This document shows positions 8,313 to 15,888 of a stretch of 64,000 nt of DNA, piece after piece. Position 1 is the stretch's first letter. Each line of letters opens with the position of its first letter. The notes beneath the pieces are model-generated. The model had not been told where the DNA came from and did not search any database. It saw only the letters and a program-made list of their open reading frames with translations. The stretch comes from Paenibacillus glycanilyticus (GTDB lineage: Bacteria; Bacillota; Bacilli; Paenibacillales; Paenibacillaceae). Location of the stretch: assembly GCF_030161375.1 (NCBI RefSeq), contig NZ_BSSQ01000006.1:1-64000 (forward strand). The letters are read 5' to 3'. The position numbers and the translations under genes are program-made.

Positions 8313-9566
8313 ATGAACGGCGATTGCTGGATATCCAACGTCAAATTGGAGACAGGCTTTAGACGGAAGGAAGACGGGAGCATTATTGGAACAGAGACGG
8401 CGGCCTATCATTTGCGGCTTGGGGACGGATTCGTGAAGGAGCTGATTCCTGCCTCTGAACCGCTGTCAGTGGCGTTGCCGATTATAGAGGGTTCTTCCTA
8501 TCTGTTATTGCCTTCATTCTCGGAGATGCATCTTCACCTGGACAAGACACTCATCGGAGAAGCGTGGCAAGCCATTCCGCCCGGCAAAGGGGTCGTTGAG
8601 AGAAGTGAGCTCGAACATAAGACTTTGTCCGAGCATGCGCACACTACGGCGGCCAGAGCGGAGAGGTTGCTGCAGACTGTAATGGATGCAGGGTCAACGT
8701 ACGTACGGACTCATGTTGATATCTATCCGGCGATTGGCCTCAAGTATCTCAAAGAGATTCAGTCTGTCCTTGAAGCGTATGACGGAAAGCTTGCCTATGA
8801 CATTGTAGCCTTCCCGCAGCAAGGCTTGCTGCGGAGCGGCTCCAAGGAGCTGCTGCGAGCTGCCATGCGCGAGGGAGCGACAATGGTTGGCGGGGTTGAT
8901 CCTGCAACCGTTGATATCGATATCGAGAGATCGCTTCAGGAGATGGTCGAAATAGCCGTAGAGTTTGGCGGCGGCATTGACCTGCATCTTCATGACCCTG
9001 ATTATTTGGGAACGCACACGATTCGCAGGTTGGCTCAATTGACGATTGAAGCTGGTTTGCAGGGGAAAGTGAGTGTCAGTCATGCTTTTTGCCTGGGAGA
9101 AGTGCCGGAAGGTGCTACAGCTGATTTGGCGGGGCTACTGCGCAAGGCTGGCATTCGCATAATTAACAGCGTCCATCATAAGGCGACCTTGCCTCATGTT
9201 CAAGTGCTGCAGCGATATGGCGTGCCGTTCTCTCTTGGCTGCGACAATGTGCAGGATTCCTGGCAACCGTTTGGAAACGGTAATTTATTGGAGCGGGCGG
9301 GACGGTTGTCGGAGCGTCTTCGCTGGTTGGATGAATATTCGCTTAATCGTGCTTTGGGCTGCATCACAGACGGCGTAATGCCGCTTGATGCTGGCGGTAA
9401 TCGGGTATGGCCGCAGCCGGGTGATGTTGCAAATCTTGTGCTGATGGATGCATCCTGCTCCTCTGAGGCGATCGCGAGAAGACGCGCATGCAAGGCTGTA
9501 TTTTTCCGGGGCGCTCACGTTGCCGGCAAGCTGATGTCTGCCGGAGAACGGATGGTGGTCGTATGA
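8313..9566 (+). CDS. cytosine-deaminase-like amidohydrolase (copy A)
   Basis: Metal-dependent hydrolase of the amidohydrolase superfamily, 417 residues, predicted cytoplasmic. Metal site and catalytic motifs are present: MHLHLDK (His73, His75), AFPQQGLLRS, the LHLHD segment (His225), SHAF (His257) and GCDNVQDSW (Asp311). Where E. coli CodA has HCDE, this protein has HLHD, so the Glu that protonates cytosine is replaced by Asp, which argues against plain cytosine as substrate. Family members deaminate or hydrolyse cytosine, isopropylammelide and related cyclic amides. Start ATG 8313 has GGGAGG upstream. It overlaps the next gene by 4 nt (ATGA) and is clearly paralogous to it and to 61723-62952. 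The substrate is unknown. Confidence 0.85.
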   Translation: MNGDCWISNVKLETGFRRKEDGSIIGTETAAYHLRLGDGFVKELIPASEPLSVALPIIEGSSYLLLPSFSEMHLHLDKTLIGEAWQAIPPGKGVVERSELEHKTLSEHAHTTAARAERLLQTVMDAGSTYVRTHVDIYPAIGLKYLKEIQSVLEAYDGKLAYDIVAFPQQGLLRSGSKELLRAAMREGATMVGGVDPATVDIDIERSLQEMVEIAVEFGGGIDLHLHDPDYLGTHTIRRLAQLTIEAGLQGKVSVSHAFCLGEVPEGATADLAGLLRKAGIRIINSVHHKATLPHVQVLQRYGVPFSLGCDNVQDSWQPFGNGNLLERAGRLSERLRWLDEYSLNRALGCITDGVMPLDAGGNRVWPQPGDVANLVLMDASCSSEAIARRRACKAVFFRGAHVAGKLMSAGERMVVV

Positions 9567-10798
9567 ACAGTTACTGGTTGACGAATGTGCGACTTGAAGA
9601 AGGGTATCAGATGGAGGCTGGCGTGCCCGCCCGGACAATTACTGGCAGCTACCATTTGTTTATTCAAGACGAGAAGATTCGCTTGATTAGGCCGGCAGGC
9701 TCCGGACTCCCTTCAGACAACTATAGTTGTTACGATGCGGAAGACAGCTTAATGCTTCCTGCCTTCCGGGATATGCATATCCATCTGGATAAGACGTATT
9801 ATTCCGGCCCTTGGAAGGCGGTTGAGCCGCCGTTTAGCGTATTGGCCCGAATTGAGGAGGAAGCCGTGCTTCTCCATCAGCTTCTCCCTAAGTCGCAGGA
9901 GCGGGCAGAAGCTCTTATTGATCTTCTTTTTAGCCATGGAACGACTTATATACGTTCGCATTGCAATGTAGATCCATACACGGGCGTGAAGCATGTAGAA
10001 GCTGTCATGCGCGCGTTTGACAACCGTAAAGACAAAGTCTCGGGGGAGATTGTTGTATTCCCTCAGCATGGCCTGCTTCGCAGTCAAGTGGTGGAATATG
10101 CCCGGGAAGCTTTGCGTTTAGGCGCGACCAGTATGGGCGGTGTTGATCCCGGAAGCGTCGATCAGAATATCGAGCAGTCTCTGTATACCATCATGGATTT
10201 GGCAGTGGAAGCAAATGCGGATGTAGACGTTCATATTCATGATCCCGGACATCTTGGGACGTTCACAATTCGCAGGCTTGCGGATATGGCGGAAGATGCC
10301 GGCTGGAGGGGCCGTGTGACGGTATCACATGCGCTCGGATTAGCGGGCGTATCGCCGCAAGAACAGGAAGAGTTGGCGGCTATGCTCGCGGCGCGAGACA
10401 TAACGTTAACATCCACCGTCCCGCTCGGCAATTTCCCGTTCCCGGTGCTCAAAAAGCATGGGGTGAAGGTTTGGCTTGGCGATGACAGCATTACGGATCA
10501 TTGGAATCCTTTCGGCCAAGGGAATGTCCTTGAGAAGGCTAGCAAACTGGCGGAACGTTACGGATGGTCAGACGAGAGAGGGCTTGCCGAGACTTTAGGA
10601 TATATCACGGGCGGAGTTACGCCTTTGGATCGACAGGGGAACCAGCTATGGCCAAAAGAAGGCGATGCGGCAAATGCGGTACTGGTTCGTGCTAGCTGCT
10701 CAGCTGAAATGATTGCCAGAAGATCAAAGGTTGTTGGCGTATTGTCCAAGGGTTCATGGTATCCCCTTCCAGAGGATGAGAGGCAAAATGCTTTATAA
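9563..10798 (+). CDS. cytosine-deaminase-like amidohydrolase (copy B)
   Basis: Second, tandem amidohydrolase of 411 residues. Motifs match copy A: MHIHLDKT (His72, His74), FPQHGLLRS, MGGVDPGSVD, VHIHDPGHLGTFTIRR, SHALGL and GDDSITDHW (Asp307). I place the start at ATG 9563, overlapping the stop of copy A as ATGA. The open frame extends 25 codons further upstream but inside copy A. Coupled translation of two diverged copies suggests a heteromeric enzyme or two successive steps on related compounds. Both are possible; neither is shown by the sequence. Confidence 0.85.
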   Translation: MNSYWLTNVRLEEGYQMEAGVPARTITGSYHLFIQDEKIRLIRPAGSGLPSDNYSCYDAEDSLMLPAFRDMHIHLDKTYYSGPWKAVEPPFSVLARIEEEAVLLHQLLPKSQERAEALIDLLFSHGTTYIRSHCNVDPYTGVKHVEAVMRAFDNRKDKVSGEIVVFPQHGLLRSQVVEYAREALRLGATSMGGVDPGSVDQNIEQSLYTIMDLAVEANADVDVHIHDPGHLGTFTIRRLADMAEDAGWRGRVTVSHALGLAGVSPQEQEELAAMLAARDITLTSTVPLGNFPFPVLKKHGVKVWLGDDSITDHWNPFGQGNVLEKASKLAERYGWSDERGLAETLGYITGGVTPLDRQGNQLWPKEGDAANAVLVRASCSAEMIARRSKVVGVLSKGSWYPLPEDERQNAL

Positions 10799-10818
10799 AA
10801 AATCCGTGCCCAAATAAT

Positions 10819-10856
10819 AACAGCCCTCAGACCAGTTGGTCTGAGGGCTGTTCATT
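10819..10856. terminator. bidirectional terminator between amidohydrolase pair and aguB
   Basis: A perfect 16-bp stem (arms 10819-10834 and 10837-10852). It is followed by CATTTT on the plus strand and by ATTATTT on the minus strand. It sits between two convergent genes, 20 nt after one stop and 4 nt after the other. Confidence 0.85.
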
Positions 10857-11735
10857 TTACCGTACGCGAATCTCGCCGTCGTACGAAGCGATTACGCCAT
10901 ACAGATCAGGGCGGCGGTCGCGGAAGATGCCCCACTCGATGCGTTGCGTCTCGAGCTGGTCGAGGTCGAATTCGGCAACAAGCACGGATTCTTCATCGCG
11001 GCCGGCTTCGGCAATCATGTTGCCTTGAGGGCCGGCAATAAACGAAGAGCCGTAGAAGTTAATCGTCGAATCATCGTCGCCTTCTTCGCCGATCCGGTTG
11101 GATGCGATAACCGGCATCAGGTTGCAGGCCGCATGGCCTCTCATGCACATTTGCCAATGATCCTTGGAATCGATGCTGCCGTCCTGCGGTTCGGAGCCGA
11201 TAGCTGTCGGGTAGAACAGCAGCTCGGCGCCCATAAGCGCCATGCTGCGCGCCGCTTCCGGATACCATTGGTCCCAGCATACGCCAACGCCGATTTTGGC
11301 AAATTTCGTCTTCCATACTTTAAAGCCCGTGTCGCCGGGATTGAAGTAAAATTTCTCTTCATAACCAGGGCCGTCCGGAATGTGGCTCTTGCGGTATTTG
11401 CCGAGCACTTCGCCGTCGGCGTCAATAACGGCCAGCGAGTTGTAACGAGCCCAGTTCTTCTTCTCGTAGAAGCTGATTGGAAGCACGACGTTAAGTTCTT
11501 TCGCGATTTGGCGGAAATGATTAACCGCTTTGTTTTCTTCCAGCTCGGTTGCGTAGACGTAGTAGTCTGCTTTTTCCTTCTGGCAGAAGTAAGGCGTCTC
11601 GAATAGCTCCTGCAGCAGGATGATTTGCGCGCCTTCTGCCGCAGCTTTGCGCACCAGCACTTCGGCTTTGCGGATGTTCTCTTCAATATTGGATGTGCAG
11701 CTCATTTGCGTCGCTGCTACTTTGACTGTTCTCAT
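10857..11735 (-). CDS. aguB: N-carbamoylputrescine amidase
   Basis: Nitrilase-superfamily enzyme that hydrolyses N-carbamoylputrescine to putrescine, CO2 and ammonia. The catalytic triad is visible: Glu43 (LLQELFET), Lys117 (KYRKSHIPDGPG) and Cys153 (GVCWDQWYPEAAR). At 292 residues it matches AguB length. A TTG at 11744 lies directly against the ribosome binding site and cannot be used; ATG 11735 has AGGAGG 10 nt upstream. It is transcribed after aguA (79 nt gap), so the pair completes agmatine-to-putrescine conversion. Confidence 0.95.
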   Translation of the reverse strand: MRTVKVAATQMSCTSNIEENIRKAEVLVRKAAAEGAQIILLQELFETPYFCQKEKADYYVYATELEENKAVNHFRQIAKELNVVLPISFYEKKNWARYNSLAVIDADGEVLGKYRKSHIPDGPGYEEKFYFNPGDTGFKVWKTKFAKIGVGVCWDQWYPEAARSMALMGAELLFYPTAIGSEPQDGSIDSKDHWQMCMRGHAACNLMPVIASNRIGEEGDDDSTINFYGSSFIAGPQGNMIAEAGRDEESVLVAEFDLDQLETQRIEWGIFRDRRPDLYGVIASYDGEIRVR

Positions 11736-11749
11736 GGATGGCAATCCTC

Positions 11750-11775
11750 CTAAAAAGTTTTACTTCGTAAAACTT
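11750..11775 (-). other. AT-rich hairpin in the aguA-aguB gap
   Basis: On the minus strand a perfect 9-bp stem (AAGTTTTAC / GTAAAACTT, 3-nt loop) runs straight into TTT and then the aguB ribosome binding site. It resembles a weak terminator and could lower aguB relative to aguA or expose or hide the site. The stem is AT-rich, so the effect may be small. Confidence 0.45.
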
Positions 11776-11814
11776 GCTTCTTAAGCATTGTCTTATAGTT
11801 TTGCGAAACAAACA

Positions 11815-12849
11815 TTAAGCCCGGCGGGCAGGCATTTGCTGTGTCGTGCAATGCACGTTGCCGCCTTCGCGGATAACGGCCATGCCGTCGATCGCGCGGA
11901 TGCGGCGATCCGGGAATGCCGCTTGCAGCGTTTCGATTGCTTTGCGGTCGGCTTCTTCGGCAGCGCCGCCGAATACCGGCAAAATAATGCCGCCGTTTAC
12001 GAAGTAGAAGTTCAGGTAGCTCAGCGTCAGACGAGTGTCCTCGTATTCCGCGTAAGGCGGTTGTCCAATCTCGATAATCTCGAGCTTGCGGCCTTTTGCA
12101 TCTACCGCTTCGCTCAGGATACGGCGATTTTCTTGCGTAATCTCGTAGTTCGCATCGGATGGATCGTCGCATACTTGCAGAATGACTTTGCCTGGAGCCG
12201 CGAAGCAAGCGATGTTATCGACATGGCCGTCGGTTTCGTCGCCGCTGAGGCCGCGCTTCAGCCATACGATATTTTCTACGTTAACGAACTCTTTCACGTA
12301 ACCTTCAATCTGCTCGCGAGTGAGCTCCGGGTTGCGGTTCACATTAAGCAGGCATTCTTCCGTTGTCAGAAGCGTACCTTCGCCGTCCGTATGGATCGAT
12401 CCGCCTTCCATAACAACCGGGGCATCAAACTGCTTCACGTCAACATGCTTCAGGATTTGCGGTGCTACCGCATCGTCCAGATCCCATGGCGAATATTTGC
12501 CGCCCCAGGCGTTGAACTTCCAGTTCACGCCCGCAAGCCCTCCGTCTTCACCTACAACAAACGTTGGGCCGTTGTCGCGCAGCCATGCATCGTTATGCTC
12601 GATCGGCAGGCATTCCACGGCAGAATTGCCCGTAAACAAGGCGCTGACTTTCTCCATGTCCGCAGGGTTTACAACAACTGTAATAGGTTCGAATTCTGCA
12701 ATGGCCGTAACCAGCTCGGCGTAACCTGTGCTTACTTGCTCGTAATGCTCCGGATAAACCATAGAAGCTTGTACCGGCCAGGAGATGAACGTGCGCTCAT
12801 GCTTCGTCCACTCGGCAGGCATTGTATAGTTCAATTGTTTTGGATTCAT
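11815..12849 (-). CDS. aguA: agmatine deiminase
   Basis: Converts agmatine to N-carbamoylputrescine and ammonia (guanidine-modifying, peptidyl-arginine-deiminase fold). At 344 residues it matches the family. Characteristic motifs are present: NDAWLRDNGPTFVV, EGGSIHTDGEGT, DETDGHVDNIA and the C-terminal GGNVHCTTQQMP with catalytic Cys334. ATG 12849 has AGAGGA upstream at slightly long spacing. First gene of the agu pair, preceded by a clear promoter and a direct repeat. Confidence 0.96.
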   Translation of the reverse strand: MNPKQLNYTMPAEWTKHERTFISWPVQASMVYPEHYEQVSTGYAELVTAIAEFEPITVVVNPADMEKVSALFTGNSAVECLPIEHNDAWLRDNGPTFVVGEDGGLAGVNWKFNAWGGKYSPWDLDDAVAPQILKHVDVKQFDAPVVMEGGSIHTDGEGTLLTTEECLLNVNRNPELTREQIEGYVKEFVNVENIVWLKRGLSGDETDGHVDNIACFAAPGKVILQVCDDPSDANYEITQENRRILSEAVDAKGRKLEIIEIGQPPYAEYEDTRLTLSYLNFYFVNGGIILPVFGGAAEEADRKAIETLQAAFPDRRIRAIDGMAVIREGGNVHCTTQQMPARRA

Positions 12850-12929
12850 GTTGGGTGAAATTCCTCTCTATATCGCTTTGCGGAAGATGTCATTTTGCTT
12901 ATGAAATGCAAGGTTCTAAACCATTTCCT

Positions 12930-12958
12930 ATCATATAACAAAAAGATGGCTATCTCAA
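12930..12958 (-). promoter_or_regulatory. sigma-A promoter of aguA-aguB
   Basis: On the minus strand TTGAGA (12958-12953), a 17-bp spacer and TATGAT (12935-12930). Predicted start of transcription is near 12923, giving a leader of about 75 nt. Confidence 0.75.
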
Positions 12959-12968
12959 TTGCGAAGCG

Positions 12969-13002
12969 GGCAATTTTCAGCCCTTTTCATGGCAATTTTC
13001 AG
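12969..13002 (-). repeat. 12-bp direct repeat upstream of the agu promoter
   Basis: GGCAATTTTCAG occurs at 12969-12980 and 12991-13002, spaced 22 bp centre to centre (two helical turns). It ends about 10 bp upstream of the aguA -35 box. Position and phasing fit an activator binding site. It also directly abuts the stop codon of the HAD gene (13005). Confidence 0.6.
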
Positions 13003-13004
13003 TC

Positions 13005-13772
13005 TTATCTATTATCGCTCTTGCGATGGAAATCGATGTACGCCAGATCGCCAACAGACGGCAGGATAAGTCCGGCATAAGGCGCGAGTTCTTCCCGCTC
13101 GCTTGTACCGGATAATACGCCAATGGCCAAGCCGGCATTCGATTGTTGAGCGAACCCCATATCGGTTAACGTGTCTCCGGCAATAGCAACCTCGCTTGGC
13201 TGGAGCCCCGTCAGCTTGCAAAATTCGTTCATCATGACGGGACTAGGCTTTTTCTCGTAACGGTCGGAGGTTCCTATGAAGTCGAAGTAGCCGGCAATGC
13301 CATATTTGTTCAAGAAGAAGAGGGTGGATTCCAAATCGTCCGCCGTCGCGATCCCAAGCTTTAGTCCTTTGTCCTTTAGCAGAGGCAACAAGCTATTCAG
13401 ATCTGTCGTTGGCAGCAGCTGGTCCCGGTGAACTTGCGTAAGGCGATAGATCTCATCCGTGATCCAAGGAAGCAATCTTTGCATGTGCTCTATTCCATAG
13501 CCGCTGGCTTCAAGTACTTCCCCATAGGCCCCGGCAATATCGGCGGTTGTGCCCCCGGCCAAATACCCTTTCGAATCGACCTTGCCGTTCGCGTTTAGTC
13601 CAATGGACTGGAGCAGCTTCTCCTTAAGGCCCGAAGATGCCGGTAAACCTCCATTTAATTCCGCTAGCAAGCGGTCCGTTAATTCCTCCGCAATCGGAAC
13701 CCAGAAGGAATGGAATTGAATTAAGGTACCGTCCTTGTCAAACAGAATCCCTTTTAATTGGTGTGTAGTCAT
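13005..13772 (-). CDS. HAD-superfamily phosphatase
   Basis: Haloacid-dehalogenase hydrolase, probably a small-molecule phosphatase (phosphoglycolate-phosphatase-like). Motif I is GILFDKDGTL with nucleophile Asp12 and Asp14. A helical cap follows, then motif II (GIATAD), a Lys in YEKKPSP and motif IV GDTLTDMGFA. ATG 13772 has GGAGG 9 nt upstream; the in-frame ATG at 13787 overlaps that site and is rejected. It is divergent from the PHP operon across a 166-bp region carrying an AAC-rich repeat, so it probably belongs to the same regulon. It lacks the Lys-containing cap of phosphonoacetaldehyde hydrolase as far as I can see. Confidence 0.88.
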   Translation of the reverse strand: MTTHQLKGILFDKDGTLIQFHSFWVPIAEELTDRLLAELNGGLPASSGLKEKLLQSIGLNANGKVDSKGYLAGGTTADIAGAYGEVLEASGYGIEHMQRLLPWITDEIYRLTQVHRDQLLPTTDLNSLLPLLKDKGLKLGIATADDLESTLFFLNKYGIAGYFDFIGTSDRYEKKPSPVMMNEFCKLTGLQPSEVAIAGDTLTDMGFAQQSNAGLAIGVLSGTSEREELAPYAGLILPSVGDLAYIDFHRKSDNR

Positions 13773-13787
13773 GTCAAAGTCCTCCAT

Positions 13788-13818
13788 TTGTTTTGTTGTT
13801 GTTTTAGTTTGTTTAATT
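13788..13818. promoter_or_regulatory. AAC-repeat operator candidate, HAD/PHP divergent region
   Basis: Read on the minus strand this is ATTAAACAAACTAAAAC followed by AACAACAAAACAAA, just upstream of the HAD ribosome binding site. Nearly the same sequence appears twice upstream of the binding-protein gene at 18652-18699. DeoR-type regulators such as IolR bind A/C-rich repeats, and a DeoR-type gene ends this locus. Confidence 0.5.
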
Positions 13819-13862
13819 ATATAAATACAATATTAACGCCGTGTTAAATATTCGTAATTGGA

Positions 13863-13891
13863 TTGAATTACGAAAAAACCCGTAGTATTCT
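13863..13891 (+). promoter_or_regulatory. candidate promoter of the PHP operon
   Basis: TTGAAT (13863-13868), 17-bp spacer and TATTCT (13886-13891), followed by about 40 nt to the ATG at 13939. The -10 is one or two bases off consensus. Confidence 0.5.
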
Positions 13892-13938
13892 TTGAATAAA
13901 CCACATGAAACAACATTAATCCCAAACGGAGGGGAATT

Positions 13939-14925
13939 ATGAAAAACATCATTCTACTGGACCGCAGCAAAGTCATGTATAAAGGTAATCTCCATCTTCA
14001 CACAACCTGGTCGGACGGGCGGCTGCCCGCCGCTGAAGTCGTGGAAGCTTTCAAGGCGAAGGGTTATCACTTCATCGCGTTTAGCGACCATGATATTTAC
14101 ACGCGTACGGAAGAATTCAATACGCCGGATTTCATTGCGATTCCGGCAACCGAACGCGGAGAACTTAATCCGGTTGCGGATAAGAACCCCGGATATCACT
14201 TTGGCGTGCTGGACGATCCGACGGTGGAACCGGAGCTTGAGCGTTACGGCCATCTGGAAGAGTTCCCGATACCGGTGCCATGGGTTGGGGATCACTCGCC
14301 GCAGCTATTGATTGATGAATTGCGTGCTCATGGCAACCTCGTTATTTTTAACCATCCGGAATGGCATTTGACGCGGTTTGACGACATGGTGAAATACGAC
14401 CGGTTCTTTGCGGTTGAGATTTACAATCATGCGACGGAATGGTCGACTAGCAGCTCCTACGGCGCAGCGTATTGGGACCATGCTTTGCAGAACGGCAAAC
14501 GCGTCTTTGGCATTGCTTCGGATGATTCGCATTCCCATGACCCGAATTGGGTAATCCCCGAATACGGCGGCGGCTGGGTTCGGGTGCAAGCGGAAGAGCT
14601 GACGCATGCCGGCATCATTACAAGCCTGAAGAAGGGAGCGTATTATTCCAGCTCCGGACCTGAGGTATATGACTTGCGAGTCGAGGATGGCCAGCTGCAA
14701 ATCCAATGCTCCCCTTGTAAATTTATTATGTTTAAGGCATTCCCGCAACGGGGACCGTTTTACGGCAATTTTGAGACGGGCGAGCCGCTCACCGAAGCGT
14801 CTATGACGATCGAAGAAGACATGGTCTACGTGCGCGTGGAATGCGTCGATTACGAGGGCAACGTTGCTTGGACGAATCCGGTGTTCATTGCGGATTTGAT
14901 GGAAAAGGGGGAGAAGCGGGGATGA
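13939..14925 (+). CDS. PHP-domain metal-dependent phosphoesterase-like protein (copy 1)
   Basis: Polymerase-and-histidinol-phosphatase fold, 328 residues. Metal-ligand motifs are in the expected order: NLHLHTTWSDG (His19, His21), FSDHD, FNHPEW and ASDDSHSHD. Proteins of this family hydrolyse phosphate esters, including nucleotides and sugar cyclic phosphates, with two or three metal ions. A beta-rich C-terminal extension (about residue 235 on) ends in YVRVECVDYEGNVAWTNP. No signal peptide, so cytoplasmic. GGAGGGG lies 7 nt before the ATG. The next gene is its paralog, coupled by a 4-nt overlap. The exact substrate is unknown. Confidence 0.85.
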   Translation: MKNIILLDRSKVMYKGNLHLHTTWSDGRLPAAEVVEAFKAKGYHFIAFSDHDIYTRTEEFNTPDFIAIPATERGELNPVADKNPGYHFGVLDDPTVEPELERYGHLEEFPIPVPWVGDHSPQLLIDELRAHGNLVIFNHPEWHLTRFDDMVKYDRFFAVEIYNHATEWSTSSSYGAAYWDHALQNGKRVFGIASDDSHSHDPNWVIPEYGGGWVRVQAEELTHAGIITSLKKGAYYSSSGPEVYDLRVEDGQLQIQCSPCKFIMFKAFPQRGPFYGNFETGEPLTEASMTIEEDMVYVRVECVDYEGNVAWTNPVFIADLMEKGEKRG

Positions 14926-15881
14926 CAGCAAGCGTATATTTGAACGGAAGCAAACGCAAATACAAAGGAAATATCCATACGCATTCCACAAGAAGCGACG
15001 GCCAATACGAACCGGAGACGGTGATTCAGGCTTATAAGGACAAAGGTTATGACTTTATGTGTCTTAGCGATCACGAGATTTATTGGAAGTCGGATGCGTA
15101 CAACGAGGAAGACTATATCCTGCTCAGCGGCTATGAAATGGCATGCGAGATGAGCTGGAGAGAAACGGGCCAGCAATACCATATTCATGGTCTGTTGGAC
15201 GAGTCTCTTGGCGCCAGCGTTCCGTTTGGACATGACGAGGAGCACGCTAAGCCGGATTACGAAGACCTTGCGACGATTCAAGCCTTAATCGATGAGATGC
15301 GGGCAAAAGGCAATCTGGTCATCATGAATCACCCGACTTGGTCGCGCAACAAACCGGAGGATCTGCTCGCGCTGCGGCATTATTCGGCAATCGAAATTTA
15401 TAACCATCAGTCTGAGTTGGATGAAGCGGTAGGTTATGGCGTGCGGCATTGGGATTACCTGCTCAGCCATGGACGCAAAGTATTCGGAATCGCTGCCGAT
15501 GACGCGCATGGCGGAGAGCTCGACAGCGCAATCTCCGAATTTTTCGGCGGCTGGATTAACGTTGAGGCAGAAGATTTCAGCCAGCAGGGGATTATTAATG
15601 CCATGAAAGAAGGCCGCTATTATTCCTCGAACGGACCGGAAATTCATGACCTGCGCGTAGAAGACGGCTATTTAAAAATAGAGTGTTCGCCTGTAAAGTT
15701 CATTAAGTTTATTACGCATCCGTTTAACGGCCGTACCTTGTATAACAAGGACGCTGCTCCGGTGCAAAGCGGACAATTTCTGCTGGATAGCGAGATGATG
15801 TACGTTCGGGTGGAATGCGTTGATTATGAGGGGAACGTAGCTTGGTCCAATCCGGTATTTCCCGCTGAAATGAAAGGCTAA
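14922..15881 (+). CDS. PHP-domain metal-dependent phosphoesterase-like protein (copy 2)
   Basis: Tandem paralog of the previous gene, 319 residues. Motifs are NIHTHSTRSDG (His19, His21), LSDHE, MNHPTW and AADDAHGG. The C-terminal module repeats the copy 1 ending nearly word for word (YVRVECVDYEGNVAWSNP). The start is ATG 14922, inside the ATGA overlap with copy 1; an in-frame extension to 14841 lies in copy 1. The metal sites differ slightly between the copies (SDHD versus SDHE, SHSHD versus AHGG). This points to diverged substrates or a heteromer rather than simple dosage. Confidence 0.85.
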   Translation: MTASVYLNGSKRKYKGNIHTHSTRSDGQYEPETVIQAYKDKGYDFMCLSDHEIYWKSDAYNEEDYILLSGYEMACEMSWRETGQQYHIHGLLDESLGASVPFGHDEEHAKPDYEDLATIQALIDEMRAKGNLVIMNHPTWSRNKPEDLLALRHYSAIEIYNHQSELDEAVGYGVRHWDYLLSHGRKVFGIAADDAHGGELDSAISEFFGGWINVEAEDFSQQGIINAMKEGRYYSSNGPEIHDLRVEDGYLKIECSPVKFIKFITHPFNGRTLYNKDAAPVQSGQFLLDSEMMYVRVECVDYEGNVAWSNPVFPAEMKG

Positions 15882-15888
15882 TCGCATC

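Noticed and set aside
11788..12858. 356-codon plus-strand frame opposite aguA
   Set aside because: Antisense to a gene with every agmatine deiminase motif. The composition is atypical.
13005..13772. HAD gene as phosphonoacetaldehyde hydrolase (PhnX)
   Set aside because: Tempting beside PLP enzymes, but I do not see the PhnX cap with its catalytic Lys. General phosphatase is the safer call.
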